A stretch of DNA of 64,000 bases from Tretioscincus oriximinensis (Eukaryota > Chordata > Lepidosauria > Squamata > Gymnophthalmidae). Below the pieces are notes generated by a model, which was not told the DNA's origin, did not search any database, and worked only from the letters and a program-made list of their open reading frames with translations. Position numbers and translations under genes: made by a program. The stretch covers positions 790,383 to 854,382 of the forward strand of contig JAJVDF010000382.1 of assembly GCA_022410635.1 (NCBI GenBank), read 5' to 3'. This document shows, piece by piece, positions 35,151 through 47,409 of this stretch (positions are counted from its first letter, which is position 1; every line of letters starts with the position of its first letter).

Positions 35151-36189
35151 TGTTAATGCAATGAAGTTTCTTGTTTTGTTTTTAATAGAGATACTGTGTG
35201 CACGGCAGCCTGAAGAAATAAAATCCTGGAATCAGTACAAATCACATATTCTCAGAACAAGACAAAAGGCACAGCAGCATGAATTAAATAGTGATAGGAT
35301 TTGTATGTATGCCTCCACTTCTTGTTTATCTTCACAACAACATCTTGATACAGACAACTGGATGAAGGTAACCTAATGCTTTCCTCAATGTGAAAAGGAA
35401 AGTATAGAGCTTTCTTGGCTGGATATGTTTTGATTATACCCCTAGCATTATTATTTCCTCTTGTAAATGATTCCTTCCCTATGCATTAGTTCTTCAGATA
35501 AGGTGGATGAGGGGGAGACAGACCTTGTGCGCAGTCCATACTTCTTATCTATTAAAATATTGAGTTTGAAAAATATTCCTGATACCTTTTAAATCTTGGC
35601 TTCCTAGGCAATGATTGGAACTGCATGAGAATCTCATGCAACCTATGAGATAGTGTACTCTTGCCCAAATTTGATGCCTCATACAGGGTTACAACAGAAA
35701 ATCTCCTCACCCTGGGCACAGCCATTTTACTGGAAGTGACATATTTACTTCTGGGAAAAATGGTGCCCAGGGTGATGTCACTTCTTGCCGTGCTCAGGAG
35801 GTGACATAATTTCCCAGGGCTCCACCAGATTTTNGAGCTCCCTGGCAGATATTTGGCTTTGGGGAATTCCCTTCATTGTTCTTAGGCCCCACCCACCTGC
35901 ACTTAAGTGGCAAGCTGTTTCATTTTGGAATTTTTTGATTCAGAAAATCTCCCTCTTCTTAGGCTGCAGAAACACAAGATTTTCCTATTTCATTGGTAGC
36001 AGCATCATGATGACTCACTTCACATGTTAATGGAAATTTTGCAATGCACCCCAAAAAAGGGTTCTCACCCTGAAATATTATTTTGCTGATGTTTTCAGAA
36101 ACTGTCACTCTTGCAGCTCCAAAGGTAAGAAGCCTTTCTATGAGTACTGATTCTTATCGGGATTACCAAGATACCATGAGAAGATGTTA
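35151..36189. other. Mostly unassigned; one weak exon-like segment
   Basis: 35189-35367 is bounded by a pyrimidine-rich acceptor ending AATAG and a donor AAGGTAACC, and one frame stays open through it. No homology is recognised. Its end (TTATCTTCACAACAACATC) resembles old SINE text, so I treat it only as a possibility. The rest is unassigned. Confidence 0.25.
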
Positions 36190-36502
36190 GCACAAGAAGA
36201 AGAAGAACTTGGTTCTTATACTCCGCTTTTCTCACCTTTCAAAGGGANTCAAAGTGGCTTACAAGGATATATTTTGCCCGAAGGCTCACATTCTATCTTC
36301 CCCACCAGGCTATGGTGGTTCCCATGTATCTACTTGCAGTCAGTTGCAATTTATTGCAATTCATGCTTTCGAATAGCTGGGTTCGCTAGAGCTACAGGCT
36401 AGCGGAAGGTGCTCACCCCTCCCCACTTCCAACACAGGGCTTCGAAACCCGATCTCCCAGGCAAGAGACGAATTCCTAAGCAACTGAGCTATCCGTGCCT
36501 GC
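36190..36502 (-). mobile_element. tRNA-derived SINE (type 2), near full length
   Basis: On the minus strand it starts GCAGGCACGGATAGCTCAGT, giving a good A box (TAGCTCAGTTGC). About 45 bases later GGTTTCGAAGCC serves as B box. The body includes GTGAGCACCTTCCGCTAG and GGAAGATAGAATGTGAGCC. The 3' part reads TTGTAAGCCACTTTGA, then GAGAAAAGCGGAGTATAAG, and closes with CTT repeats (plus strand GAAGAAGAAGAA at 36195). Pol III SINE, distinct in head from type 1; a 5'-truncated relative is at 27886-28085. Confidence 0.8.
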
Positions 36503-36508
36503 AGAGTA

Positions 36509-36606
36509 CATGCTCGGTATTTATTTCCTAGTTAGTTGTCTTGCATACAGCAAAGAAGTCCTGGTTGAATATGCTCAGTATTTACTTCCTGGTTAGTCAT
36601 CTTCTC
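36509..36606. repeat. Imperfect direct repeat, about 61-bp period
   Basis: ATGCTCGGTATTTATTTCCT then AGTTAGTTGTCTT, repeated as ATGCTCAGTATTTACTTCCT then GGTTAGTCATCTT. Confidence 0.75.
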
Positions 36607-37278
36607 TGTTCCACATGGATTTAAAGGTTTTCTAATAGTTTGTTTGCTAAAGCATGAAGGTATGTAGCGTGGAATCACAACTGGGTTATTCCAGATTTTA
36701 AAACCATTGTGATTTTTAACATGTCGTATGGAGATGGCCTTAGTTAATGTGAAAAGAAAGGAGTGAGTAACTTCATATGCTTGTGTGACATTTGACAGAT
36801 TAAAATCTGGATCTTCTGTTCACTTGATTGTTCCCAAATTTCCCNTGGACAATTAGAAGATGGGTTATCTCCACTGTGTAGTTGAAGGCCCCATGGACAT
36901 GTCAGAGTAAATCGTGAAAGGGAGTGAAAACCTGGCATAACCTAGCCGTCTGTGTATACCAATCTTAAAAATCCACATAGAGATAACTAGGAAGTTGATA
37001 ACTGCACATGTCAGCCAATGGCCATCCACAGTTCTGACTGGTTNGCATCTTCTTGCAGGAACACAAGTCCTGCTCATCAACAACACAACCCAGGGTTGCA
37101 GGCAGCTGCTGATTGAAGAAGCAGAAACATGCTGATGTCGCAGAACATCGAGAAATCCATGACAAGGGAGCTTTTCTCAGGTGGGCCCCAGGGGATAAAA
37201 GAAGCTCCATTGTGGCATATAATTGAGCCATTTTGACGATCATATTATCCGGGTAGCAAAACCTTGTATGCTCTTGCC
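36607..37278. other. Unassigned stretch
   Basis: No gene or repeat recognised. Confidence 0.4.
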
Positions 37279-37420
37279 CTAAGGCTGCATCTGAGCATTA
37301 CTTACTTATTCCACTGTATTTGGCTAATCCAGAATAAAGTATAGATATTACATAATAAAGTATTTGGGAGAATGCTTTATTCTGGTATATCCAGTTAGTG
37401 CAGATTAAATAAGCAATGTC
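37279..37420. mobile_element. TTAGGCTGCAT-type TIR element, one end
   Basis: CTAAGGCTGCATCTGAGC, then TTATTCCACTGTATTTGGC and CAGAATAAAGTATAG, later mirrored by GCTTTATTCTGGTATATCC (37375). Similar text occurs at 47199 and near 10920-11070. The far end is not located. Confidence 0.4.
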
Positions 37421-38162
37421 AGGATGAAATCTTAATAATCTGTGTCCTGCACTGTAAATTATCANCTGAAGGATTAGTCCTACTTGGGTTTTTCTCCCTA
37501 TTAAGTGGAGTAACTGATTATCATCAGTGATAAATGTTGTATTCATGCTTCAACATCTTGTGTGCTTCTTGATGCCTCTGGGCAAAAATATCGATAGGAC
37601 AGGGAAATAACCAAACAAATGGTGATATAACGAAACATAAATTACAGTTTGAAGGGGGAAAGAATGAATGTAGCCCCAGGACTCCCTGTCAAATAAATTT
37701 AAAAACTATAGCTGGAGGTTATGGTTTTCTTCTTGTAAAAGCTATACTAGTGAACATACGACAAAGTTTCGATGATTTTTTTCCCTGCTCCACAGAAATT
37801 ATTTTAACAGCGACGCATGAGGCTTTTCTTATAAATAAGCTATTAGAAGGACTGCTTCTGTGTTGTAATAGAAACGTTCACTGAACCTTGACTGCAAAGA
37901 TATCATAGCACTTTTGAAAGAAATGCGATCCTTATCTCAAGTTGTTCCAATCCAGAAGGTGCTTGTGCAGGAGGGTAGGGTATTCCAATGCATACATCCA
38001 AGAGGCTTCAGAGAACGTGGGTTTTTTTCTCACNGCAAAGTTAAGGATTGTTCTGACCAAGTACTGTGTCTTTTATAAACAGAATAAGCAATTGAGTTTG
38101 AGAAGCACGCATCTTTCTTGATGCAGCATACTTGATGGTAATACTGATCTTCCAGGAATGTT

Positions 38163-38383
38163 CCAAACAACTACAGACCACTTAGTCCCAGGTAAAGTGT
38201 TGGAAACCATAATTAAGGACAAAATTATGCTACAATTGAGAAGCAAGCATTTGCTGAAAGGAAATCAGCATGACTTCTGCAAAAGTAAACGGTGCCTTAT
38301 TAGAATTTGTTGAGTATGTTAAAAAAAACACAGATAAAGATGATCCAGTTGACATTATTATGGCTATCACATGCTACTATTTA
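38163..38383 (+). mobile_element. CR1-type reverse-transcriptase fragment
   Basis: Frames around 38165-38383 read NNYRPLSP, PGKVLETIIKDKIMLQL, then HDFCKSKRCL and LEFVEYVKKNTDKDDPVDII. This is the order of RT blocks in CR1-clade ORF2 ahead of the catalytic Asp. The following KAFD block is gone. Small internal fragment, inactive. Confidence 0.65.
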
Positions 38384-38810
38384 TCCCTCTCAGGGATGGA
38401 CTGANAGGTATCAAGATCATGACTGCTATCAACCCCAAATGGTCTGGACACCATCTAGGATTAGCTTCTTCGAATGGGATAGCTGCGATTTAGTCTCCCC
38501 AGCCCCTACTTCCTCCTGTCCTTGCTGGATCCTTGCTAGCTCTTCCTGTTTTCCTATGATTAGCCCTCATCCTTGCTGATTCTATTTTCATATCACAAAC
38601 TTCTTCTTTTTTTTGCTTTATTGGAAAGATTATGACAAGCACAAAGGAATGCAGTATGGATGACAGGTGCTGGCCAGCATTTGATTGTAGTGTGGCAGCA
38701 CTGGATGCCTGACTTTCTTTATTGTATCTCAGCACTATCCAAGGGTAAAGCATACATTTGGAGGTGACAGAATGAGGCAGCCGATGTTTCCATCCCATTT
38801 TTAATTCACA

Positions 38811-38847
38811 TGAAATTTAACCCAGTTTCATGTGAATTAGATGTGGT
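38811..38847. repeat. Perfect short palindrome
   Basis: TAATTCACATGAAA and TTTCATGTGAATTA separated by about ten bases. Confidence 0.85.
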
Positions 38848-40330
38848 ATGGGAACAAAGGTGGAATTTGGAGAACTAAACTTATAAAACAAGGAAGTGAC
38901 AGAAAATTCCTCACATCACCACAAAACAACAAAACTCCATTACTCTAGTATGTAATCTGTGCAATAACATGATGAGGAGGCAGTTATCTCCATAGTACTG
39001 TCAAACACTGTTTTAACATTCCTTTTTGTNTAACTGTTCCAAAGAGAGCATTTCAGAAAACAAGATCAAGCAACACTGAATTCCTCAGATAGATGAGGAT
39101 ATTATGGTATGATGTTAACCTTGAAGGAAACAGGCAACATATAGGCCATCAAAGTTATTTTACATAGTATTGCCATTAGGAAGTCTCTTGAGCAAATGCT
39201 TCTGGGAAATGGAGCTGAACCAGTCAACAGGAGCTGCTCTTCACAAGCGGGGTTCTGGGAGTGATGCAAATATCAAAGGCTGCAATAATGAACATTATAC
39301 CACCTCTAGGAATAATAGCATGTACAAACACAGAGGTCAGCATATGGAGATTTGTAAAAAAATGCTCCCATTAGTATTACAGAAAATACAGCTGAAGTCT
39401 TAAAAATGAACACAGACAGACAAACATCCATACCTGGTAACAAAGCTGCATTAATTAATTCTTTCTGCAATAAAATATGCCTTGTAATTTTTTAAAAAAT
39501 CCAGTAAGATTTAAGTTAGAAGCATCTCCTCCTCCTCCTTTAATTGAGGATATGCCACCCTGAAATCATGAAAGATGAAGTTCAAATGAAAAACAAGGTT
39601 TAGGTTAGCAAGNGCTCCAATGCCTAGTTAAAATCTTGCTGAAGTATTTGCTCAGCTCAATATAGCTCCATTTGATTTTAATCAACTGTGACTTGTGTTG
39701 TCTTCCTCACATGACTTTATCTGCTCCGTCCCAAGATAAAGTTGATTTTCCTTAATTTGTGCGTACAGCTGATGGTCTCATATAGATACAAAAGATACAA
39801 TAGAGAGTAAGTCAGTGTACTAGCCAGACTTGCTGGCATAATTTTCAATTTATGAAAGGCTGCATATGTTTTCTGCAAAAAAAATAAAAATAAAAAATAA
39901 ATTAGCCCTTTTAGTTGAGGCAGTGCAGTTTGGGACGTCTTTCAGAGAAGTGACATATTATGGCCAAAATTGGAAACCATGAAAATAATCTTCTACTGCA
40001 TATTTTTGTTTTTAAGCTATCCTATCCTATAAAATGCAGTCCAAGTCGGAACCTTATGATGTCATTTCGCACATGATCCTGACTCAACGTGGTATCACAA
40101 CTGATGGGCGATTAGCCCTCCAATGAGCGAAAGTGGCCTCACCCTGATCCCAGACAGGGAGGTTGAGTTTCCAACATTTCGGAGGAGGGGAGTTCATACT
40201 TATTANACTGGCCAGTGGCCAGATGCCCAGTTTAGCCCAATACCTTGAGTGTCTGCTTCACATTCTAGTGAGGATTCCGATGAAGGAACTGCGACCCAGC
40301 ACTAGCCAGACCTTGTTGGGCCAAGAGGTG
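38848..40330. other. Unassigned stretch
   Basis: No gene recognised. 40050-40320 has more CpG than its surroundings and leads into the purine tract. Confidence 0.4.
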
Positions 40331-40748
40331 AGAAGGGGGTGAAAACGGCAGAGGAGGGGAGGGGAAAAGAAGCCAAGGGAAGGGAGAGGTTAAGAAGAAG
40401 AGGAGGAAGAAGAAGAAGAGGAAGAACAGTAAGAAGAGGAGGGAGGGAGGAAGAGGGGAGAAAGCAGGTAGGTAGGTAGGTAGGAAGGGATAGGGAGGAG
40501 GGCAGTAGGAAGAGGAATGGAGGGGGAGAGGAGGGAGAGGAGGGAGAGGAGGGCAGGAGGAAGAGAAGGAGGGTGATGGAAGGAGGGAGAAGGGCAAGAA
40601 GGGAGGAAGGAGAGGCCCAGGGAGGAAAAGGAGACCTGCGGGGGGATTGGAGGAAGAAAGAGGAGGTCCAGAAAGGGATAGGAGGGAGGAAAAGGAGGCC
40701 CCAGGGAGAAGGAGGGAGGAAAAGGAGAAGAAAAGGATGAAGAGGAGG
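40331..40748 (+). repeat. Polypurine tract (GGA/GAA-rich)
   Basis: About 418 bases almost all A or G on this strand (GGAGGAGAGG-type units, with a short GGTA run near 40466-40482). The 164-codon minus-strand frame of Pro, Leu, Ser and Phe is simply its complement. Such tracts can form triplex (H-DNA) or R-loops. Confidence 0.9.
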
Positions 40749-41621
40749 GGGAAGCCCACGCTAGAGCCCGTTGTATCCCTAAGGCAGCAGGCTTAATTCA
40801 ATTAATTCTCATATATTTTACTTAACCACTTTTTCTTTTCTTTTTTTTAAAATGTGACTTTTACTACTTTCATTGCCTCNTTTAGTATTTTATTTTATTT
40901 ATACATTCTTAATGTGAATTGTTATTGGGGGGAAATGGGGAAAGTGAGTTTTTATATTCCCACAAACATGTACACACTTTCAGCGTTAATAAGATGGAAG
41001 GAGAGTTGTGCAAAATTCTTATTTGAGAAGTCACCTGGAGGTCCAGTTAATTGTCACATTTGTTGGTACTTTCAAACAGGGAGGAAAATGTCACCGCTGT
41101 TTGACTTAAGTAACAATAAGAAAGACCAGAACTTACTGGAGGCATTAATGAGAGTCTGAGGCTGTTAAAAGCCTGAGGTGAAACCTTAGGCCATTAACCC
41201 CAGCTGGTCATTAAACCTCAGGTCCTACCCAAGGCTTAGGTCATTATAATTATTTTGTGTCTTCTTCACCCTCCAGCTTGAAACTGTTCTATTTACTGCT
41301 TGAGTTTCAGCTGTGTGTATTCCCCCACATACACTTTGGGACCTGGATTCAGAAGATATACAATAGTCTATGAAGGCTTCATTATATTATATGTCAGAAA
41401 GAAAATAAAACTGGAAGGTAGTATACATAAAAGTTGAAAATTATGAACATAATGAAACCAGTGCGAAATGTGCACTATTTTGGTTACAAACATTACAAGA
41501 TTAAACTGGCAATGGAAAGGGCAAATATTGCAGAAAATACCAAAAGTAACAAAAATGCACAGTTAAAATTATTAGTATCTTTTCTGTGGATTTCTGAAAG
41601 CATAGAGGAGATATAGGCCCG

Positions 41622-41770
41622 CGTGCACACAGCATATTTCTACCTTGATCAGAGCAAGATGAGGAAGACTCCAGCACACGAGTTAAGCATTTTCAGCAGT
41701 TGTTCCTCAGTAAATGCTGTTTTTTCTCAGATTAAACTATTGCTGGGAAATTCAGGCATTGTTCCGGAGA
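41622..41770. mobile_element. TIR element (GGCTGCATGCACAC family), partial, inverted
   Basis: CGTGCACACAGCATATTTCT, GCAAGATGAGGAAGACTCC, TTAAACTATTGCTGGGAAAT and TTCAGGCATTGTTCC are the inverse of 10100-10255. Only this end remains. Confidence 0.65.
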
Positions 41771-43470
41771 GCCCACGTCCTCTCAACCAGGCAGCCTCGA
41801 AGGAGAAGAACATTAGTAAGGTTGGGCAGAAGGTAAGTAAGACAGGTAAATGGGGAGGGAAGGGGGAGATGGTGAGAAAGCAGGGGAGGCCCCTGGCGGT
41901 GGAGAACCCCAGAGAAGGCCTCAGTGAGCCAAGCAATCTTGGGTTTTAAGCCACCTTCCACAGCACTTTCAGGGAATGGAAAGTGATTTAAAACCCCTGA
42001 GAAGGCCCTATCAAGGCAACTGGGGGGTGGGAGCAGAGGAGAGGAGGACGGGATGAAGGCAGGGGAGGCTCCAGTGCACCTGCTGTGGGGGCACAATCTG
42101 GGNAAGGGGAAGATGGAAGGGAGGTCAGAGCAGCAGCTTTACTGCTTCCGGTGTTCTGGCAATGTGGAGGGAGGCTTGGGAGCTATCTTAGCTATGTCAT
42201 TTGTTCTGGACTGGTGAGCTGTGGCTCAAGAATGAAGGGGACAGCCAAGGAAGCTCCAAAGCCTCTATCATCACCAGAACGCCACCACCAGCCAAGTTGG
42301 GGCTGCTATTGTGGCCCTTTCTGTTGCTCCCACAGAAGTACAGGATTGCTGTCTTGTGCAAGGGGTGGGCATAGGACTTTAGATGGGCATCAGGCCACGA
42401 ATTTGGATGCAATGAATCGTGCACTTCCTGTCATGATTTCTGAATTCCTATTCATCTCTGAATTAGGATTTAGGATTCTTCACAGCCAAAGGGCACATTA
42501 AACAGAAGATGACTACTTGCTTACAGACTTTAATCATTTTCAATTATTTTAAGGGCTTATTATTATTTGATATGTTTTATTTTCAGGCATATTTTGTTTG
42601 CATTTTCAGTTGCCTGCTATCTGTCCATTATGCTTAAGTTTCCAAAAAAGAAAAAGAAAAAAAAGCATTTACTTTTTNAAAAAATAACAAANACAATTTG
42701 TTTCTCTCAGATATTCTTTAAATTAGAGGCTTTTATCTCCAAAACATTTAATGAAGTAGGACTGTGCTTGTCTCAACATTTTTCCAATTGCATCTACATA
42801 TATGACCTGAATTTGCATTCTGCAAGTTGCATTATGACAGGATTCTTCACTGCAAACCTCTCAGCTCATAGATGCCATCTTACTTCATTGTGCAAAATAC
42901 CCCAAGGATTTTCTGACAAAATCTCTCCACATCTGAACTAAAAGGATAAATTTGGGCCCTCAAGGTATCTTGTCTAGACAAGCAATAAAGAACCTAATAT
43001 CCCTTTTATAAAGTTAATTAAAATGAATTTTACCAAAGGGCTATGATTAAACACAGCCAATACGTATTAGTATATATACGGCAAGCTTTGTCCCTTAGCT
43101 TGAGAGCTATAGTGCATTAATGAAGAGCAACTTGCATCATTGGAAAAGTTATTGACTACTTAATTTCCTAAAGAATGGTGACAATCATAAATGTGGAAAT
43201 GTCAGAATAGGTGAATATGTTTTGTTTTAATATGTTAAAAACAAAGACTAATAAAAGCAAACTAGTTTCTGACTTCATCCTTTGTTTTATTTCTTTTTTA
43301 AAACATGGAAAATGTGTGTTAAGAAGCAATACTAAATCCTCTGTGCAAAATTCTCCTCCCACAATCTATAAATGGTTTGATAGGCTACATCCCACCTGTC
43401 TGTTTTCTCTGCTTTGTAAACAAAAACAAAAAAACGCATTGGCTGTCTGTCTCCATTTTATTTTCCATTC
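41771..43470. other. Unassigned stretch
   Basis: GC-richer 41800-42380, then AT-rich. Open frames of up to 138 codons (42085-42501) show no recognisable domain and include an N; not called. Confidence 0.35.
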
Positions 43471-43479
43471 AGCTGCTGC

Positions 43480-43668
43480 CTCATTGGAATGAGGAGCCCC
43501 AGAAGGCATTGCTGCGTTTTCCTAAATACAATTCCCACAATTCCCTGCGACCCTGCCTATTTTTCCCAGGCGGTCCCTGCACTCTTAGAGCCAATTAAAT
43601 AAAAGCAGTTCTGGAGAGTTTCGTCTTCAGGACTTTAAAATGGAGGCCCTGTCCACATGGAGCCTTAT
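43480..43668. mobile_element. DNA-element relative of the 6664-7124 interior
   Basis: TTTTCCTAAATACAATTCCC, AATTCCCTGCGACCCTGCC, AGAGCCAATTAA and ACTTTAAAATGGAGG parallel 6760-6890. It continues into GCCCTGTCCACATGGAGCC / TTATTCTGGG, the terminus type of the 23551 element. Ends not resolved. Confidence 0.45.
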
Positions 43669-43816
43669 TCTGGGTAACTTCTCAGAGGTTTGTGGAAATT
43701 GCAAGATATGAGAAGGCTGTTTATTGTTTAAATACCTTTCAAATGTGTGGAAAGCTGGATATGTGTGGATCTGTGAGTTAGACACAAAGGTAAACCCGCC
43801 TCCAAAGTGCAATAAA

Positions 43817-44670
43817 TAGAACAAGCTTNATCTTATGAACCAGCAAAGGCTCCCAAGACTCTGCCTAGAAGATCAATTTAAAAACTTGCACAAGTCACCT
43901 TGGCTTGCTAGGCTGATGAATCAAACAGCTAAAATAGGTCTTCCATTACACTCTCTAAACAACTTTGGTGTAAAGGCCAAACTAATACTTAAACAACGCT
44001 CCCTCGACATAGCCNCGCANAATGACCTTGCAGCCATATCTCAGTCTAAAGCAACCACATATCTGGCCAAACACAAGCGCCAAATAAACTTGGAAAATTA
44101 CCTTACCATCCCGTTGCCCAGGGCATGGCGAAAACAGTTCACACTGGCTAGATTCGACCAAATAGAGACTGCAATGAAATTTGGTCGTTTTCATAAAGAG
44201 NAAAGAGCTGCTAGACTCTGCATATGGGGTGACTTGGCTGTGGAGGACACGGCTCACTTTTTACTGGAATGCCCAGCCTACTCAGAACTCAGGCAACATT
44301 TCTTAGCCCCTTTGCTGAATCCACACCGGACACTTAACAAAGAGGCCCAAGTCCATGTGCTACTCCAGGGATTGGACAGGTCAACTATTGTTGGAGTTAG
44401 CCTATATATTATTAGGGCTTCCAGAATCAGATCATTGTTTTGAGAGCAAATTTCTAAGGCCCGAGATCCATTACCGATTTAGATGCTATTACTTACCCGG
44501 CTGATTATACACTGTTTTTAAGCGATGCCATTTGTTCTTTTTACTCTATTTGTATTTTACCCTATTTATATTTATACNGTTTTTAATTGCTGTATTTTAT
44601 TCTATTTGAAGCTTACTTTTAACTTTTTTGATATGGTCAAATGAATAATCAATAAATCTGTTGTATAGAA
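43817..44670 (+). mobile_element. Non-LTR retrotransposon 3' end with 202-codon ORF2 C-terminus
   Basis: The longest real open frame in the window (43835-44443) encodes a basic polypeptide ending in a C-terminal LINE module. FTLARFDQIETAMKFGRF is followed by RLCIWGDLAVEDTAHFLLEC then PAYSELRQHFLAPLL. The C-x-W-G ... H-x(4)-C spacing is the degraded form of the CxCG...HxxxC knuckle found at the C-terminus of several non-LTR families. An in-frame stop lies just upstream (about 43819), and two or three codons contain N. A 3' UTR follows to about 44665 with CAATAAATC. No reverse-transcriptase core is present. 5'-truncated; clade not determined. Confidence 0.65.
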
Positions 44671-45808
44671 CATGGGGACCAGGCCATAGACAAATGAAAT
44701 AATTTATTAATTGGTCAAGCGATACATATAATTGTCAGTTGTGACTACATGTAGGATGAAAATGCACTATACATTAGCATGGAATGGAAATCACTTTAAA
44801 TTGATCCAAATTGAACCTGATTTGTATGCCTAATTTCACATCAATATCCACTCCATATTAAAAGTCTTCTTAGCACATGTGTTGACTANTGAATCCCTCC
44901 CACTGTAGCAGCAGAGGAGGGAGAGGCAGCAGCTGTTTGATGGCACACTTCTTGCTGGCACTTGGGTGCTGCTCCGCTCCTGCGCCGCCTCCCCTCTGTC
45001 CCCTGTCTCTCACATCCACCTGCCTCTCACCCCCTTTGATAAGACCCAAAATAAGGCCCAAAGGGGACAGAGGAGAAAAACCAGCCAGGCTTGGTCACCC
45101 CTTTGGCAAGATACAGGGAGGGCTTGCAGGGTAGCTACAAAGAAGAAAGGGTCTGGCTAAAACAAAAATCTTTTCCAACCCTTCAGGGCCCCAATCCATT
45201 TCAGGGGTGACTTCATTAATGCCAAGATTCCATGGGCTGCTGGAATGGCGGAGGGCAGTTCAATGGTGCCTGAGAGTGGAGAAGGGAGAATGTGTTGTTT
45301 TGCGGTNTCCCTCCCCCTCTCCTTAGCAAAAAATAAAAAGTGATTGTGTTTTGGAGTGTGATGCTCAAAAGGAGCTCTGCACAGAATGGTGATCAGGAAG
45401 AACTGCCTGAAAATGTTATGCACCCAGCCCAGGAATGCCCCTTTCCCTAATAGGCTGAGGCTCCCGTCACATCACGGTTGAGTGTGAGTCTGAGACAGGA
45501 GCGTGGCTATGGATTCCTTAGTAGGAACTAACCCGAACGGCAATAAACAGCATCGGTGATGGAACTAGGCCATGAACTCCATAGCGGAAATGAGTGGTGT
45601 GCGTATTGAGAGAAGTGGAAGCACTTTGGAGTTGGTTTTTATGGTAATACAATCGGAACAGTGGATGTTGGCTATGCAGATGTGTCAATGGTAAGGGGCA
45701 ATGCAAATGTAGCCGTAGTGAATATTTTTCTTTTGTTTAAAACACTTCATTATTTTACAAAAACGTTCACAATAGGTTCATTTTCAATCATATATTTGTT
45801 TGTTTGTA
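44671..45808. other. Unassigned stretch, GC-richer
   Basis: 44880-45450 and 45440-45720 have higher GC and more CpG than the surroundings. Only short frames, no recognised domain. Confidence 0.35.
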
Positions 45809-46065
45809 TATTATTTATTTATTTNTTTGTTTGTTTGTACTTATATCCCGCCCTATACCTGAAGGTCTCAGGGTGGCCAACCAAGGGGCAGCACATATAG
45901 CTTTGGTTGCATTCTCCACAACAGACACCCTGTGATGTAGGTGGGACTGAGAGAGTTCTAAATAACTGTGACTGGCCCAAGGTCACCCATCTGGCTTTCA
46001 TGGAGGAGTAGGGAATTGAACAGGGAGAGTNCCAGATAAGAGTCCAACACTCTAACCATGACACA
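45809..46065 (-). mobile_element. tRNA-derived SINE (type 1), near full length
   Basis: Plus strand: ATTT/GTTT-type tail 45809-45840, then TATCCCGCCCTATACCTGAA, CTCCACAACAGACACCCTG, TGACTGGCCCAAGGTCACCC and AGAGTCCAACACTCTAACCA. This is the inverse of the tRNA-like head; the very 5' end is damaged (ATGACAC in place of CTACACC). Same family as 2576-2841. Confidence 0.8.
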
Positions 46066-47098
46066 AAAGTGTTTCAAACTTTGTCTCCCGCCTTCCTCCG
46101 TCACCCTTATTTACAGTCATATTCAATATTCTCATTGAAGAGCTAACATCTGAAAAAATTCTCAGTCTTAATTTTGTTACTTCANGCCTTATTTTTGCCC
46201 CTAAATAATTTTTAATTATTAACCATTTTTGTTTACAATCTCTTGTTTTCTGTATGCTTTCTGGATTATTAATTCTACAATTAGAAATTTCAATTGCGAT
46301 CACATTAATTATACAATAATTACAATACTGTATTATCCATTTGAACTATCCTTCCAATCACTCACTAGAGCAGTCCGAGCACAAGCGACTATTAATAATA
46401 TCTCTTGCTTGTTCAGACATTAGTGAACCTTTTCTTAAGAAAAATAAGGACCAAGCATGATTCTGAAGGTCAGTTCTGTAATTCATTCCAAATATGNCCT
46501 AAATAACCATAATACTCCTACATTTTGTCACCCCAGTGGTCCTTAGATTCAACCTCAGTGTTAAAGGATGCAGTTAAAAGAATATCTTAATGGATTCCAA
46601 CTTACTTTGACTATATTTCTATTGAATATATGGAACAGAATATAGGAGCGACAGAATAGCAGTGTGATTGGAGACAGATGAAGACTCAGTTGGTANCTCA
46701 CCTTTCACTTTTCTCAGTATGTTTTTGATCTATAGCACATNCTGCTGCTGAAGACAAATGATTATTGTATCTAATTTTGAAACGGGAAGTGCTTTGATCT
46801 GGAAGATGACAATACCCACAGGCTAAGGATGTTCTGCCTCAAATGATTAATGTGGTGGATAGACTTGGATGAAGCACCTTCAACTAAAGGTTGGTTCAAA
46901 AAACCCTACTTTATACTGCTTTTACTCTCAAACTCCATCTCCTGGAAAAACGGTATTCTGACATCTTGTGACATTATAGTCTTATGTCAACTGAACAGTA
47001 TTCCCACTTTCCTGTACCTCCATTATTGTTACATGCTTTCATATCTAATTTTTTGGTAAAGAATATAAGACTGCATCTATAAGCCATAAAGCCTATAA
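46066..47098. other. Unassigned stretch
   Basis: AT-rich, no gene or repeat recognised. Confidence 0.4.
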
Positions 47099-47196
47099 CT
47101 TCTGAAGAAAGAGATATGTCTACAAAAGCTCATGCCGTCTGCTTTTCTTCTATTAGTCTCCAAGTGCTGCAAGCCCATTTGCTGGACTTTCTTAAA
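47099..47196 (+). mobile_element. Penelope-like fragment, single arm
   Basis: CTTCTGAAGAAAGAGATATG, TCTACAAAAGCTCATGCCG, TTCTATTAGTCTCCAAGTGC and TTTGCTGGACTTTCTTAAAC. The hammerhead-like GAAA is now AAAA (first G lost) and helix II is weakened. The copy begins at the core motif, like those at 1613 and 62636. Confidence 0.65.
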
Positions 47197-47198
47197 CT

Positions 47199-47409
47199 AA
47201 GGCTTTATTCCAGAATATCCATGCTTTATTGTGGAATAGCCAGTTATAGTGGAATCAATTGTGGAATAAATATGGGTCACATCTAGGGATGTAGCTTGGC
47301 CATCCACATGCCAGTATAGACTACTGCATAGTCTACACTAGCATGTGGTTAGCAGGCTCCTATTCCAAGGGACAGCCCAGAATAAGGCTCTGTGTGGATG
47401 CACCCTAAG
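47199..47409. mobile_element. Palindromic TIR element, about 210 bp
   Basis: The left end CTAAGGCTTTATTCC and right end AGAATAAGGCTCTGTGTGG plus ATGCACCCTAAG are inverted with a gap. A central hairpin CACATGCCAGTATAGACTAC / GTAGACTAT-like (47318-47355) resembles the cruciform at 23551-23722. Confidence 0.5.

Noticed and set aside
36098..36123. Possible 26-base micro-exon (TTTTCAG before, GTAAGAAG after)
   Set aside because: Splice-like dinucleotides are common by chance; no frame or neighbour supports it.
40265..40759. 164-codon minus frame rich in Pro, Leu, Ser and Phe
   Set aside because: Translation of a polypurine tract complement; low complexity.
42085..42501. 138-codon plus frame
   Set aside because: No recognisable motif, contains an N, no conserved features around it; consistent with chance in GC-richer DNA.
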